Below are positions 1-6,847 of a stretch of DNA of 12,261 bases, piece after piece (position 1 is the stretch's first letter; every line of letters starts with the position of its first letter). The notes under the pieces were generated by a model, which saw only the letters and a list, made by a program, of their open reading frames with translations, was not told where the DNA came from and did no database searches. The translations under genes were made by a program, and so were the position numbers. The DNA is from CAXFCD01 sp964001155 (GTDB lineage Bacteria > Fidelibacterota > Marinisomatia > Marinisomatales > UBA1611): contig CAXFCD010000170.1 in NCBI GenBank assembly GCA_964001155.1, forward strand, positions 1 through 12,261. The letters run 5' to 3'.

Positions 1-2
1 GT

Positions 3-275
3 GCAGTGAATAAAGTTTTAGTTATAGAAGAAGGGATGGATATAGAAACTGTCATTTCATTACTTACAAATAAGCCTAGGAATATCATGGGATTTGATTC
101 TGACCTGTTTAAGGAAGGGGCTGAAGCAGAAATCACAGTTTTGGAACCGGAATCTGAATGGACTTTTGGGAGAGAGCATGTTTTTTCCAGATCTATAAAT
201 TCTCCCTACTATGGGAAAGCGATGAAAGGTTCAGTGTTAATGACCCTATCCAAAGGGCAAATCGCTTTAAAATAA
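3..275 (+). CDS. pyrC: Dihydroorotase, C-terminal fragment (left edge cut)
   Basis: The reading frame is open to the left edge of the window, so this is the tail of a longer gene; the GTG at 6 is probably internal. Dihydroorotase interconverts carbamoyl-aspartate and dihydroorotate in pyrimidine synthesis. The visible residues match the C-terminal part of the class I dihydroorotase/amidohydrolase family: a 'NP(K/R)...GF' type turn, a 'GAEAEITVLEPE.EW' strand region where the small beta-domain re-forms, an 'S.NSPYYGKAMKG' segment (family: S.NTPF.G..L.G), and a final strand ending 'G.IALK'. The metal-binding and catalytic residues lie upstream, outside the window, so activity cannot be judged. 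The family assignment rests on these C-terminal signatures only. It sits about 80 bases upstream of rplM and could be the last gene of a separate transcript. Confidence 0.8.
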   Translation, partial: AVNKVLVIEEGMDIETVISLLTNKPRNIMGFDSDLFKEGAEAEITVLEPESEWTFGREHVFSRSINSPYYGKAMKGSVLMTLSKGQIALK

Positions 276-300
276 ACCTGACAGAAAATCAGATTATTTA

Positions 301-330
301 TTGACGAAGCCCTGAGAAAATGTCTAATTT
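301..330 (+). promoter_or_regulatory. Candidate sigma70-type promoter for the rplM operon
   Basis: TTGACG at 301-306 (five of six bases of the -35 consensus) is followed after 18 bases by TAATTT at 325-330, which has a TGTC just before it, similar to an extended -10. Transcription would start near 337, giving a very short leader before the rplM ATG at 348 or 354. This is the only good promoter-like pair between pyrC and rplM. It is motif evidence only. Confidence 0.45.
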
Positions 331-339
331 TGCGGGCTT
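307..339 (+). terminator. Possible weak hairpin terminator after pyrC, overlapping the promoter
   Basis: AAGCCC (307-312) pairs with GGGCTT (334-339). Inside it, AAAAT (317-321) can pair with ATTTT (327-331), giving an interrupted stem. The run after the stem is only TTTATT, so it is weak as an intrinsic terminator. It would form only in transcripts reading through from pyrC, because the proposed operon start lies near its 3' arm. Confidence 0.3.
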
Positions 340-353
340 TATTCGAAATGAAA

Positions 354-782
354 ATGAAGACTATATCAATAAAACAATCAGAAATCGAAAAAAATTGGTG
401 GATCGCTGATGCCGAAGGTAAGACCCTTGGTCGATTCGCCTCTAAAATTGCCCAAATCCTCCGTGGAAAACATAAAGTGAATTTCACGCCCCATATGGAT
501 ATGGGAGACTGCGTTGTGGTTATTAATGCAGATAAGATTCACTTAACTGGCTCAAAAGAGACAGATAAATCTTATTTCCGCCACACAGGATACCCCGGCG
601 GTGGGAAAGAAACCACTGTTGCTGAGATGCGCCGCAAACATCCAGAACGAATTGTGGAAAATGCTGTAAAAGGTATGTTGCCTCATAATCGTTTGGGACG
701 GAGTGTTTTGTCCCACCTAAAGGTATATGCCGGCGAAAATCATCCGCACGCAGCACAGCAACCCCAAACTTTAGAAATTTAA
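354..782 (+). CDS. rplM: Large ribosomal subunit protein uL13
   Basis: L13 is an early-assembling protein of the 50S subunit. From the ATG at 354 the product is 142 residues, the usual bacterial size. It shows the family landmarks: 'W..ADAEGKTLGR.A..IA..LRGKHK' near 16-41, 'GD.VVVINA..I.LTG' near 51-66, 'H.GYPGG' near 77-83, and the signature 'VKGMLP.N.LGR..L..L.VYAG..HPH' near 105-132. I prefer 354 because known L13 proteins begin 'MKT.'. An ATG two codons earlier (348) is equally possible, and a TTG at 330 would add eight residues not typical of the family. No Shine-Dalgarno sequence precedes any of these starts. It is the first gene of the operon and is followed after 4 bases by rpsI. Confidence 0.97.
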   Translation: MKTISIKQSEIEKNWWIADAEGKTLGRFASKIAQILRGKHKVNFTPHMDMGDCVVVINADKIHLTGSKETDKSYFRHTGYPGGGKETTVAEMRRKHPERIVENAVKGMLPHNRLGRSVLSHLKVYAGENHPHAAQQPQTLEI

Positions 783-786
783 ATTT

Positions 787-1179
787 ATGTCAGAAGTCAA
801 TTATTATGGGACCGGCCGAAGGAAAAATTCAGTCGCCCGTGTATTTTTAACGCCTGGAAAAGGAAAGATTCAAGTGAATGGGCAACCATTCCGGGATTAT
901 CTCTGCCGGGAAACTTTAGCAACTGTTGTGATGCAGCCCCTTGTGGCCGTTGAAAGCGAAAAAGCTTACGATATTAATATCAATGTAAATGGCGGTGGAC
1001 TCACTGGTCAAGCCGGTGCGATTCGTCTTGGAATATCAAGAGCACTTTTAGGTGTGAATGGTGATTTTCGAGCAGTCTTGAAAGAAAAAGGCTTCCTGAC
1101 CCGTGATGCGCGGAAAGTTGAACGTAAAAAACCCGGTCAACCCGGCGCTCGCAAAAATTTCCAATTTTCAAAACGTTAA
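787..1179 (+). CDS. rpsI: Small ribosomal subunit protein uS9
   Basis: S9 is a 30S head protein whose C-terminal tail reaches the P-site tRNA. The 130-residue product has the family's 'YYGTGRRK.SVARV.L.PG.G.I.VNG' N-terminus (residues 6-32), the 'GGG..GQAGAIRLGI.RAL' segment (about 69-87), and the invariant C-terminal 'SKR' preceded by a basic stretch (K/R-rich, about 108-130). Length is normal. The ATG at 787 lies 4 bases after the rplM stop; the space is AT-only with no Shine-Dalgarno sequence. The L13-S9 pairing is conserved across most bacteria, so co-transcription with rplM is very likely. Confidence 0.98.
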   Translation: MSEVNYYGTGRRKNSVARVFLTPGKGKIQVNGQPFRDYLCRETLATVVMQPLVAVESEKAYDININVNGGGLTGQAGAIRLGISRALLGVNGDFRAVLKEKGFLTRDARKVERKKPGQPGARKNFQFSKR

Positions 1180-1185
1180 TTATTT

Positions 1186-2073
1186 ATGGACAAAGTTAAA
1201 TTTGAAGACCTTCTGGGAACCGGTGCTCATTTTGGGCATGTAACCCGGAAATGGAATCCCAATTTTAAACCCTATATTCTTTTAGAAAAGAATGGGGTTC
1301 ATATCATCAACCTTGAATCCACCATAGAAGCTATTACAAAAGCTTGCAATTTTGTTAAGGAAGTTGTAGGCAAAAATGGTGAGATTCTTTTTGTTGGTAC
1401 CAAAAAGCAAGCCCAGGATATTGTTCAGCAAGAAGCGGATAAATGCGGCATGTTTTATATTGTAGAAAGATGGCTGGGAGGAACCTTGACCAACTTTTCC
1501 ACCATCAAGAAAAGTATTAAACGATTGAAAATGCTGGAAAAGGAAGGATCCACTCTTTATGAAAACCTGACTAAAAAAGAAACCCAGATGCTTAATCGTG
1601 AGCGGGTAAAATTGGCCGATCAACATCGTGGAATCAAGGATATGCGGCGTTTACCAGATGCAGTCATTGTGGTGGATGCCCAATACGAAGATACAGCGAT
1701 TCGTGAAGCAAGACGCTTGGATATCCCTGTGATTGCAATTGTGGATTCAAATACAAATCCGAAAAAAGTGGATTACCCAATTCCCGCAAATGATGACTCT
1801 ATTCGGACGATTCAATTAATTATTGCTGCCCTGGCTGATGCTGTGAATGAAGCCCGGGGCGAAGTGGCTGCAAAAGACAAACAAAAAGCTGAAAAGAAAA
1901 AGAAAGCTGAAACTGACACAAAACCCGCTGCTGAAGCTAAATCAGTTGAAGCGAAAGAGAACACAACTGAAGAAGTTGTAGAGGTCGCTGCTGAAGAACC
2001 TGTCGTGGAGGAAACACCTGAAGTCCAGGATGATGAAGAAACCTCTGAAGACGCAACCCAAGAGGAAGAATAA
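1186..2073 (+). CDS. rpsB: Small ribosomal subunit protein uS2 with long charged C-terminal tail
   Basis: S2 joins the 30S subunit late and helps anchor S1. Residues 1-225 are the complete S2 fold: 'LL..GAHFGH.TR.WNP...PYI' (9-31), 'F.GTK.QA' (69-76), 'WLGGTLTNF.TI..SI' (96-111), 'LP.A..V.D' (156-164) and 'IP.IAIVD.N.NP' (180-192). After the core comes an extra tail of about 70 residues, first lysine-rich (229-241), then strongly acidic, dominated by Glu, Asp, Val and Ala, ending in three glutamates. Tails of this kind occur in some bacterial groups; its function is unknown to me. The start at 1186 is 6 bases after rpsI and has no Shine-Dalgarno sequence. Confidence 0.98.
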   Translation: MDKVKFEDLLGTGAHFGHVTRKWNPNFKPYILLEKNGVHIINLESTIEAITKACNFVKEVVGKNGEILFVGTKKQAQDIVQQEADKCGMFYIVERWLGGTLTNFSTIKKSIKRLKMLEKEGSTLYENLTKKETQMLNRERVKLADQHRGIKDMRRLPDAVIVVDAQYEDTAIREARRLDIPVIAIVDSNTNPKKVDYPIPANDDSIRTIQLIIAALADAVNEARGEVAAKDKQKAEKKKKAETDTKPAAEAKSVEAKENTTEEVVEVAAEEPVVEETPEVQDDEETSEDATQEEE

Positions 2074-2079
2074 TTTCAA

Positions 2080-2700
2080 ATGAGCATTGATGCAAAACTT
2101 GTAAAATCTCTGCGAGACAAAACGGGCGCAGGTATGATGGATTGTAAAAAAGCCTTGGTTGAATCCGAAGGTGATTTGGATAAAGCGATAGATAATCTCC
2201 GTAAATCAGGTATCGCAAAAGCTGAAAAGAAAGGCACTCGCGAAACCAGGGAAGGATTAGTTTTTTCTTATATTCATGCTGGTGGCCGTTTAGGTGTATT
2301 GGTTGAATTAAATTGTGAAACAGATTTTGTTGCGAAAACAGAAGGGTTTACAGAATTAGCCCATAATCTTGCCATGCAGATTGCTGCAACAAACCCGGTC
2401 GCTTTAGACCGAGAATCCATTGATCAGGCAGTGGTTGACCGTGAAAGAGAAATTTTCACAGACCAAGCAAAATCTGCTGGAAAACCGGATAACATCATTG
2501 AAAAAATGGTAGAAGGCCGGTTGAATAAATTTTACCAGGAATCTTGTTTGATGGATCAAACCTACATCAAAGATCCGGATAAAAAGATCAACGATTTGTT
2601 GACGGAAACCATTGCCACCTTGGGTGAAAATATCAGCATCAACCGGTATGTCCGATTTGCCATCGGCGAAACCGACCCCTCTCTTAACGGTCAAGCATAA
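2080..2700 (+). CDS. tsf: Translation elongation factor Ts (short form)
   Basis: EF-Ts is the guanine-nucleotide exchange factor for EF-Tu. The 206-residue product starts with the UBA-like N-terminal domain 'LV..LR.KTGAGMMDCKKAL' (7-26), then 'GDLDKAI..LR..G' (31-44), and the core with the EF-Tu-contacting 'TDFVAKT' (81-87). The C-terminal half has 'GKP..IIEKMVEGR..KF..E.CLMDQ.Y', typical of the family. At about 200 residues it is the compact form with a single core repeat, as in Thermus, rather than the roughly 280-residue E. coli form. It follows rpsB by 6 bases; a GAGGAAG stretch lies inside the rpsB end, at slightly long spacing. rpsB-tsf-pyrH-frr is a classic conserved order. Confidence 0.98.
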   Translation: MSIDAKLVKSLRDKTGAGMMDCKKALVESEGDLDKAIDNLRKSGIAKAEKKGTRETREGLVFSYIHAGGRLGVLVELNCETDFVAKTEGFTELAHNLAMQIAATNPVALDRESIDQAVVDREREIFTDQAKSAGKPDNIIEKMVEGRLNKFYQESCLMDQTYIKDPDKKINDLLTETIATLGENISINRYVRFAIGETDPSLNGQA

Positions 2701-2708
2701 CCGTTTTC

Positions 2709-3425
2709 ATGGCTGAACCGGTGTATCGTCGCGTTCTCCTGAAACTTTCAGGAGAAGTATTGGCAGGCGATCAAGGGTTTGGCATCGATCCTGCAAAAGC
2801 ATCTTACCTCGCAAATGAGGTGAAGTCCATTCATGAATTGGGTGTAGGGATTGGACTTATTATTGGCGCCGGGAATATTTTTCGGGGCATGCAGGCTGCC
2901 AGCAAAGGCATGGATCGTGTCACTGGTGATTATTTGGGCATGCTGGCCACCATCATGAATGCAATTTCCGTTCAGGATGCCTTGGAAAAAGTTGGTTGTG
3001 AAACCCGAACCCTATCCGCTATCAGTGTATCCCAAATTGCTGAACCTTATATCCGTCGCCGCGCCATTCGCCATTTAGAAAAAGGACGGGTTGTGATTGT
3101 TGCAGGTGGAACAGGCAATCCATTCTTCACCACCGATTCTGCAGCAGCGTTGCGGGCAACAGAATTGGGTGCAGAAGTTGTCTTGAAAGGGACGAAAGTG
3201 GATGGTGTATATGATAAGGATCCAATGGCACACGACGATGCTGTAAAATTTGAGATCATATCATATTCCAAAGTATTACAGGATAATTTACGAGTGATGG
3301 ATTTGACGGCGATTACCTTATGTAAAGAGAATAATTTGCCTATTCGCGTATTTAATATCAATCATTCAGGGGACTTGAAAGACCTGATTCTTGGCGGTAA
3401 AATTGGAACCCTAGTTTCAGAGTAA
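2709..3425 (+). CDS. pyrH: UMP kinase (uridylate kinase)
   Basis: This cytoplasmic enzyme phosphorylates UMP to UDP and belongs to the amino-acid-kinase fold, unlike eukaryotic UMP kinases. The 238-residue product shows 'LLKLSGE' (10-16) at the nucleotide site, 'GIGLIIGAGNIFRG' (47-60), the Asp-Arg of 'MDR.TGDYLGMLAT..NA' (68-85) for UMP binding, 'VVIVAGGTGNPFFTTDSAAALRA' region (128-150), and 'GAEVVLKGTKVDGVYDKDP' region (154-172). Size is normal for the family. The ATG at 2709 is 8 bases downstream of tsf with no Shine-Dalgarno sequence. Together with pyrC upstream it gives the locus two pyrimidine-pathway steps. Confidence 0.98.
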   Translation: MAEPVYRRVLLKLSGEVLAGDQGFGIDPAKASYLANEVKSIHELGVGIGLIIGAGNIFRGMQAASKGMDRVTGDYLGMLATIMNAISVQDALEKVGCETRTLSAISVSQIAEPYIRRRAIRHLEKGRVVIVAGGTGNPFFTTDSAAALRATELGAEVVLKGTKVDGVYDKDPMAHDDAVKFEIISYSKVLQDNLRVMDLTAITLCKENNLPIRVFNINHSGDLKDLILGGKIGTLVSE

Positions 3426-3429
3426 TTCA

Positions 3430-3987
3430 ATGATTGATGATATTTTAAAGGATGTAACCCATCGCATGAATCAAGCCGTGGTCCATTGCCAAGGTGAGTT
3501 AAATAAAGTTCGAACCGGCCGAGCCAACCCGGAAATGTTTAATTCCCTCACCGTTGATTATTACGGTTCCATGACCCCCTTAAACCAGGTTTCTACCATT
3601 TCTGTCCCGGAGCCCCGTCTAGTCACACTCACCCCATATGAAAAAACTTTAATCCCTGCCATTGAAAAAACCATAATGGATGCCAATATGGGATTTACAC
3701 CGGGGAATAATGGTACATCCGTTTTGATACCGATCCCTCAGTTAAGTGAGGAACGGCGGGTTGAACTAAATAAATTTGTCCACCATTTGGTGGAAGAAGG
3801 TAGAATCGCAGTCAGGAATGTAAGGCGCGATGGACTTCACCATTTGCACGATTTTGGGAAAGAAGATCACATTTCGGAAGATATTATTCATGACAATGAG
3901 GGTGAGATTCAAAAGATTACCGATGATCATATCAATAAATTGAATGCTTTGCAGGATGAAAAAGAAAAAGAGATTTTAGAAGTATAA
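3430..3987 (+). CDS. frr: Ribosome recycling factor
   Basis: RRF works with EF-G to split post-termination ribosomes. The 185-residue length is standard. Visible landmarks are 'VRTGRANP' (27-34) in the first long helix, 'L.VDYYG..TPLNQ...ISVPEPR' (40-63), 'D.N.GF.P.N.G..VLIPIP.L.EERR' (84-110), and 'VRNVRRD' (128-134). The helix after the RRD motif carries an unusual histidine cluster (H137, H138, H140, H147) where many homologues have lysines and asparagine. The ATG at 3430 is 4 bases after the pyrH stop. It is the last gene of the operon and is followed by a strong terminator. Confidence 0.98.
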   Translation: MIDDILKDVTHRMNQAVVHCQGELNKVRTGRANPEMFNSLTVDYYGSMTPLNQVSTISVPEPRLVTLTPYEKTLIPAIEKTIMDANMGFTPGNNGTSVLIPIPQLSEERRVELNKFVHHLVEEGRIAVRNVRRDGLHHLHDFGKEDHISEDIIHDNEGEIQKITDDHINKLNALQDEKEKEILEV

Positions 3988-4013
3988 CAATCTCATATAA
4001 AATCAATTTTATA

Positions 4014-4045
4014 AAAAAAGCTCCGCATCATTGCAGAGCTTTTTT
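4014..4045. terminator. Bidirectional intrinsic terminator between frr and nrdJ
   Basis: AAAAAAGCTC (4014-4023) is fully complementary to GAGCTTTTTT (4036-4045), and an inner GCA/TGC pair extends the stem around a TCAT loop with one mismatch. The flanking A-run and T-run give a U-tract on either strand, so it can end the frr operon and, from the other side, nrdJ. The two genes converge here. Confidence 0.9.
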
Positions 4046-4086
4046 ACTATCCTCTTTAGTCAGGCTCTTTTTATTGAGCAACTTTT

Positions 4087-6489
4087 TTAATCACATTTAG
4101 ACCACCCACATTCACGGCAAGTGAGGCAGCCTCCTTCGTTGACTACGCTGTGGTTGTGGCATTTCGTGCAAATCATAACACCATTATCATCTTGAGGCTC
4201 TTGGGCCAATGTAATAAGCGGTTTTTCATTTTGCATCCCATCCCGATCAATGGAATTCTCTTTCTCTCTTTCCTGGAGATAATCATCCAATGCTTTCCCA
4301 ATGGCATCGGGTGTGGACAATATTAATCGTCCATCTTCCCAGGTTGGGTTCGGACCAGAGATGCCTTTCAATTGACGAACAATCGCATGAGGATCTAAAC
4401 CGGATCGTAGGGCAAGTGAAATCAAACGGCTAATGGCTTCCGATTGAGCAGCTGCATTGCCACCGGCTTTCCCAATGGTTGTAAATACTTCACAGAGTCC
4501 ATTCTCGTCTTCGTTAATGGTTATGTAAAGTGTACCTTCACCGGTTCGGATTCGACGGGTGACACCGGCTGTTTGGGTGGGTCTGACACGAGGGCTTTTT
4601 TCAACTCTGATACCAAGGTCATCGTTTAAATCATCAGAGATGTCTGGAGAAGGTTTAGGTGCGTCCGTTTCTTGTTTTTCCGAAACCAATATACCTTCAC
4701 GGCTGCCTTCCCGATAAACAGTAATCCCTTTTAGGCCCGCTTCATACGCGGTCATATAAATGTCCGCCACCGTATCAACTGTAATTTCTTCAGCTAAGTT
4801 GACTGTGGAAGAAATGGAGGAATCAATATAATTTTGGATGACGCCTTGCATTTTCACGCGGAAATAAGGATCTATGTGATGAGCAGTTACCACAAAATCA
4901 GGAAGGTTTTCATCAGTACCGAATAATTTTCCAATGATGGGGTGGTACACTTTGTATTCGTTAAACGTTTTACCGTACCCATCATTTTTCTTCACACGTC
5001 TTTTGTATGAGGTTGCAAAAATTGGTTCAATGCCTGAAGTCACCCGAGAAACAATAGCGCCGCTTCCTGTGGGAGCGACAGTAGTCAAGGTGCAATTACG
5101 AATCCCATGTTGTTTAATTTTCTTTTGCAGAGATTTGGGCAGGTTTTTTACAAATTTACTTTTGGAATATCCGGACCAATCAAAATTAGGGAATCGTCCT
5201 TTTTCTGCAGCTAAATCTGTACTGGTTTCATAAGCTGTATCCCTGAAGATTTGCATAATTTGGTCAATGGTTTGCAGTGCATCTTCACTATCATATTTGA
5301 TGCCCATGTGCACCAGCATATCACCAAGGCCCAGAATGCCAAGACCCACACGGCGATCGTTGGTGGCGTTTTGTTTTTGATCTTCTAAGGCATGACGATC
5401 CATATTATAATCAACCACATTGTCTAAAAAGCGCGTGGCAATTACTACGGTTTCCTTGAATTGGTCAATCATGAAATTGCCCTTTTCATCAACGAATCGT
5501 GCCAAGTTCACTGCACCGAGGTTGCAGCAGCCACCATCAGGGAGGGGCTGTTCAGCACAGGGATTGGTAGAGACAAGGGGCGAACAATATTCAGCGTTAT
5601 GGTAATCTTTCATGGTATCCCAAAAAAGAAGACCAGGTTCAGCGCTGGCATGTGCGTGGGAAATAATGTCATTCCAAAGGTTTTTCGCTTTGATTGTTTT
5701 GTACACTTCCCCCTCATAACTAAGATCAAAATCACCATCATTTTTCACCGCATCCATGAATTCGTGCGTTAACAAAACCGAGATATTGGAGTATTTTACC
5801 ATGTCAATATCACCGGTTTTAATGCCCACGAATTTTTCAATATCCGGGTGATCCACACGTAGAGTTTGCATATTAGCACCGCGGCGTCCATGTTGCGCGA
5901 TAGTGTTTGTATTTTCACTAAACAGGTTCATGAACCCGGTGGGTCCACAAGATTGTCCACCGGTGCCATTGATGGCTTTCCCGGCTGGCCTGAGTACTGA
6001 GAGATCGTGTCCGCATCCACCCCCATACTTGTATGTTAATGCTTCATTAATAATGGTATCATAAATGGATTTGATTGAATCATCCCGTACGGCCACAACA
6101 TAACAATTATTCAGCGTGGTCGTTATATCCTCCCGTCCGGCGCCATGCATGATGCGTCCGCCGGGGACAAATTTGAAATCTTCAAGTATAGAAAAGAATT
6201 TTTTCTCCCATTTTTCACGGAGGATTTTTGTTTTCTCAACAGAAGCTAAAGCGCTTGCTTGTCGGACCCAAAGCTCGTAGGGGTGGCGTTCCCAGGGTGC
6301 GAGATATTTTTGTTTTAATACATCAGAACCAAGTTTGTCATCACCATAATAAGATTCAATGGTATATCCATCAGGTATGGTGGTTGGCTCTGGATCCACC
6401 GTTGGTTTTATCGATGGAACAACAGGTGTTTCTAATGACTGTGATCTCGGCTGATTCAGCGAAAGATTCAGTTCCATAGCTTCTGCCAT
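4087..6489 (-). CDS. nrdJ: Adenosylcobalamin-dependent (class II) ribonucleotide reductase
   Basis: This enzyme reduces ribonucleotides to deoxyribonucleotides for DNA synthesis, using an adenosylcobalamin radical instead of oxygen and a second subunit. The 800-residue chain has a proline-rich N-terminal extension (about 1-40), then the reductase barrel. Key sites are C129 in 'NNCYV' (substrate-reducing pair), the glycine-rich 'YGGGCG' (155-160), and N309, C311, E313 in 'NPCAEQ' (finger-loop catalytic triad). A TSCPD-type domain lies near 640-720. The C-terminus is cysteine-rich (C774, C777, C788, C791, C794, C799), the pattern that relays electrons from thioredoxin and may bind zinc in NrdJ proteins. 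The start at 6489 has an AAGGA Shine-Dalgarno at 9 bases spacing. The gene implies that the cell makes or imports B12. Confidence 0.96.
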   Translation of the reverse strand: MAEAMELNLSLNQPRSQSLETPVVPSIKPTVDPEPTTIPDGYTIESYYGDDKLGSDVLKQKYLAPWERHPYELWVRQASALASVEKTKILREKWEKKFFSILEDFKFVPGGRIMHGAGREDITTTLNNCYVVAVRDDSIKSIYDTIINEALTYKYGGGCGHDLSVLRPAGKAINGTGGQSCGPTGFMNLFSENTNTIAQHGRRGANMQTLRVDHPDIEKFVGIKTGDIDMVKYSNISVLLTHEFMDAVKNDGDFDLSYEGEVYKTIKAKNLWNDIISHAHASAEPGLLFWDTMKDYHNAEYCSPLVSTNPCAEQPLPDGGCCNLGAVNLARFVDEKGNFMIDQFKETVVIATRFLDNVVDYNMDRHALEDQKQNATNDRRVGLGILGLGDMLVHMGIKYDSEDALQTIDQIMQIFRDTAYETSTDLAAEKGRFPNFDWSGYSKSKFVKNLPKSLQKKIKQHGIRNCTLTTVAPTGSGAIVSRVTSGIEPIFATSYKRRVKKNDGYGKTFNEYKVYHPIIGKLFGTDENLPDFVVTAHHIDPYFRVKMQGVIQNYIDSSISSTVNLAEEITVDTVADIYMTAYEAGLKGITVYREGSREGILVSEKQETDAPKPSPDISDDLNDDLGIRVEKSPRVRPTQTAGVTRRIRTGEGTLYITINEDENGLCEVFTTIGKAGGNAAAQSEAISRLISLALRSGLDPHAIVRQLKGISGPNPTWEDGRLILSTPDAIGKALDDYLQEREKENSIDRDGMQNEKPLITLAQEPQDDNGVMICTKCHNHSVVNEGGCLTCRECGWSKCD

Positions 6490-6498
6490 ATAAGTTTT

Positions 6499-6503
6499 TC
6501 CTT
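6499..6503 (-). promoter_or_regulatory. Ribosome binding site of nrdJ
   Basis: On the minus strand AAGGA lies 9 bases before the nrdJ ATG. It is worth noting because most genes of the window have no such motif, and because a stable hairpin sits 11 bases further upstream. Confidence 0.6.
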
Positions 6504-6514
6504 GGTCTGTATAA

Positions 6515-6533
6515 CCGCACGAGGGACGTACGG
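6515..6533 (-). promoter_or_regulatory. Hairpin in the nrdJ leader just upstream of the ribosome binding site
   Basis: Read on the minus strand, CCGTACG (6533-6527) pairs with CGTGCGG (6521-6515), seven pairs with one G-U, around a 5-base loop. A second short palindrome, CGGAACTCCG (6540-6531), overlaps its 5' arm, so the two cannot form together. The arrangement could influence translation or mRNA stability of nrdJ. I saw no B12-box, so I do not call it a cobalamin riboswitch. Confidence 0.4.
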
Positions 6534-6606
6534 AGTTCCGTTTTCAATGTGCTATAAAAAAGGATGACAAATGAAAGTGCGATAAATCGCGTAGTTGGCT
6601 AATGGG

Positions 6607-6635
6607 AATATAGAATACCCTTAAAAATTAGACAA
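6607..6635 (-). promoter_or_regulatory. Candidate nrdJ promoter
   Basis: On the minus strand TTGTCT (6635-6630) and TATATT (6612-6607) are separated by exactly 17 bases, a good sigma70-type arrangement. A start near 6600 would give an nrdJ leader of about 110 bases containing the GCGATAAATCGC palindrome (6579-6590) and the hairpin at 6515-6533. Motif evidence only. Confidence 0.45.
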
Positions 6636-6679
6636 GAAATAAACTCCCAAAAAGTGATTTACTGATGAGAAAAAATTAG

Positions 6680-6709
6680 TTTTCCACACTTTTCCACAAA
6701 TTATCCACA
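6680..6709 (+). promoter_or_regulatory. Cluster of three DnaA boxes upstream of nrdJ
   Basis: TTTTCCACA (6680-6688), TTTTCCACA (6690-6698) and TTATCCACA (6701-6709) lie in the same orientation, starting 10 and 11 bases apart, about one helical turn each. The third is a perfect match to the DnaA consensus TTATNCACA; the other two differ at one position. They end 45 bases upstream of the proposed nrdJ -35. DnaA control of a ribonucleotide reductase promoter is known for nrdAB of E. coli, so a regulatory role here is a reasonable inference. Confidence 0.6.
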
Positions 6710-6847
6710 TCCAAGAAAATAAGGTTGGACTTAAAGTTGTGATAGCTAAATGACGCAATATCACCAATTAAATTCAATTCATAAAATCTGAAAAACAAAG
6801 GCGATAAAAACAGTCATTCATCCTTTTTTATGTAAAAAAACTTTAGG

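Noticed and set aside
330..353. TTG start extending rplM by eight residues
   Set aside because: The extra residues are not typical of L13, and the TTG overlaps the predicted -10 element, so transcripts from that promoter would lack it.
5461..5772. Plus-strand open frame of about 100 codons inside nrdJ
   Set aside because: It lies opposite a strongly conserved part of nrdJ, has an unconvincing composition and no family resemblance; it is a shadow of the real gene.
6490..6606. Cobalamin riboswitch in the nrdJ leader
   Set aside because: The leader is about 110 bases and I could not find the conserved B12 box or the expected multi-stem core; only one stable hairpin is present.
6680..6709. The DnaA-box cluster as a chromosomal replication origin
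   Set aside because: There is no dnaA, dnaN, parA/B or other usual origin neighbour, only three boxes are seen, and the ribosomal operon would run head-on towards an origin placed here. Regulation of nrdJ is the simpler reading.
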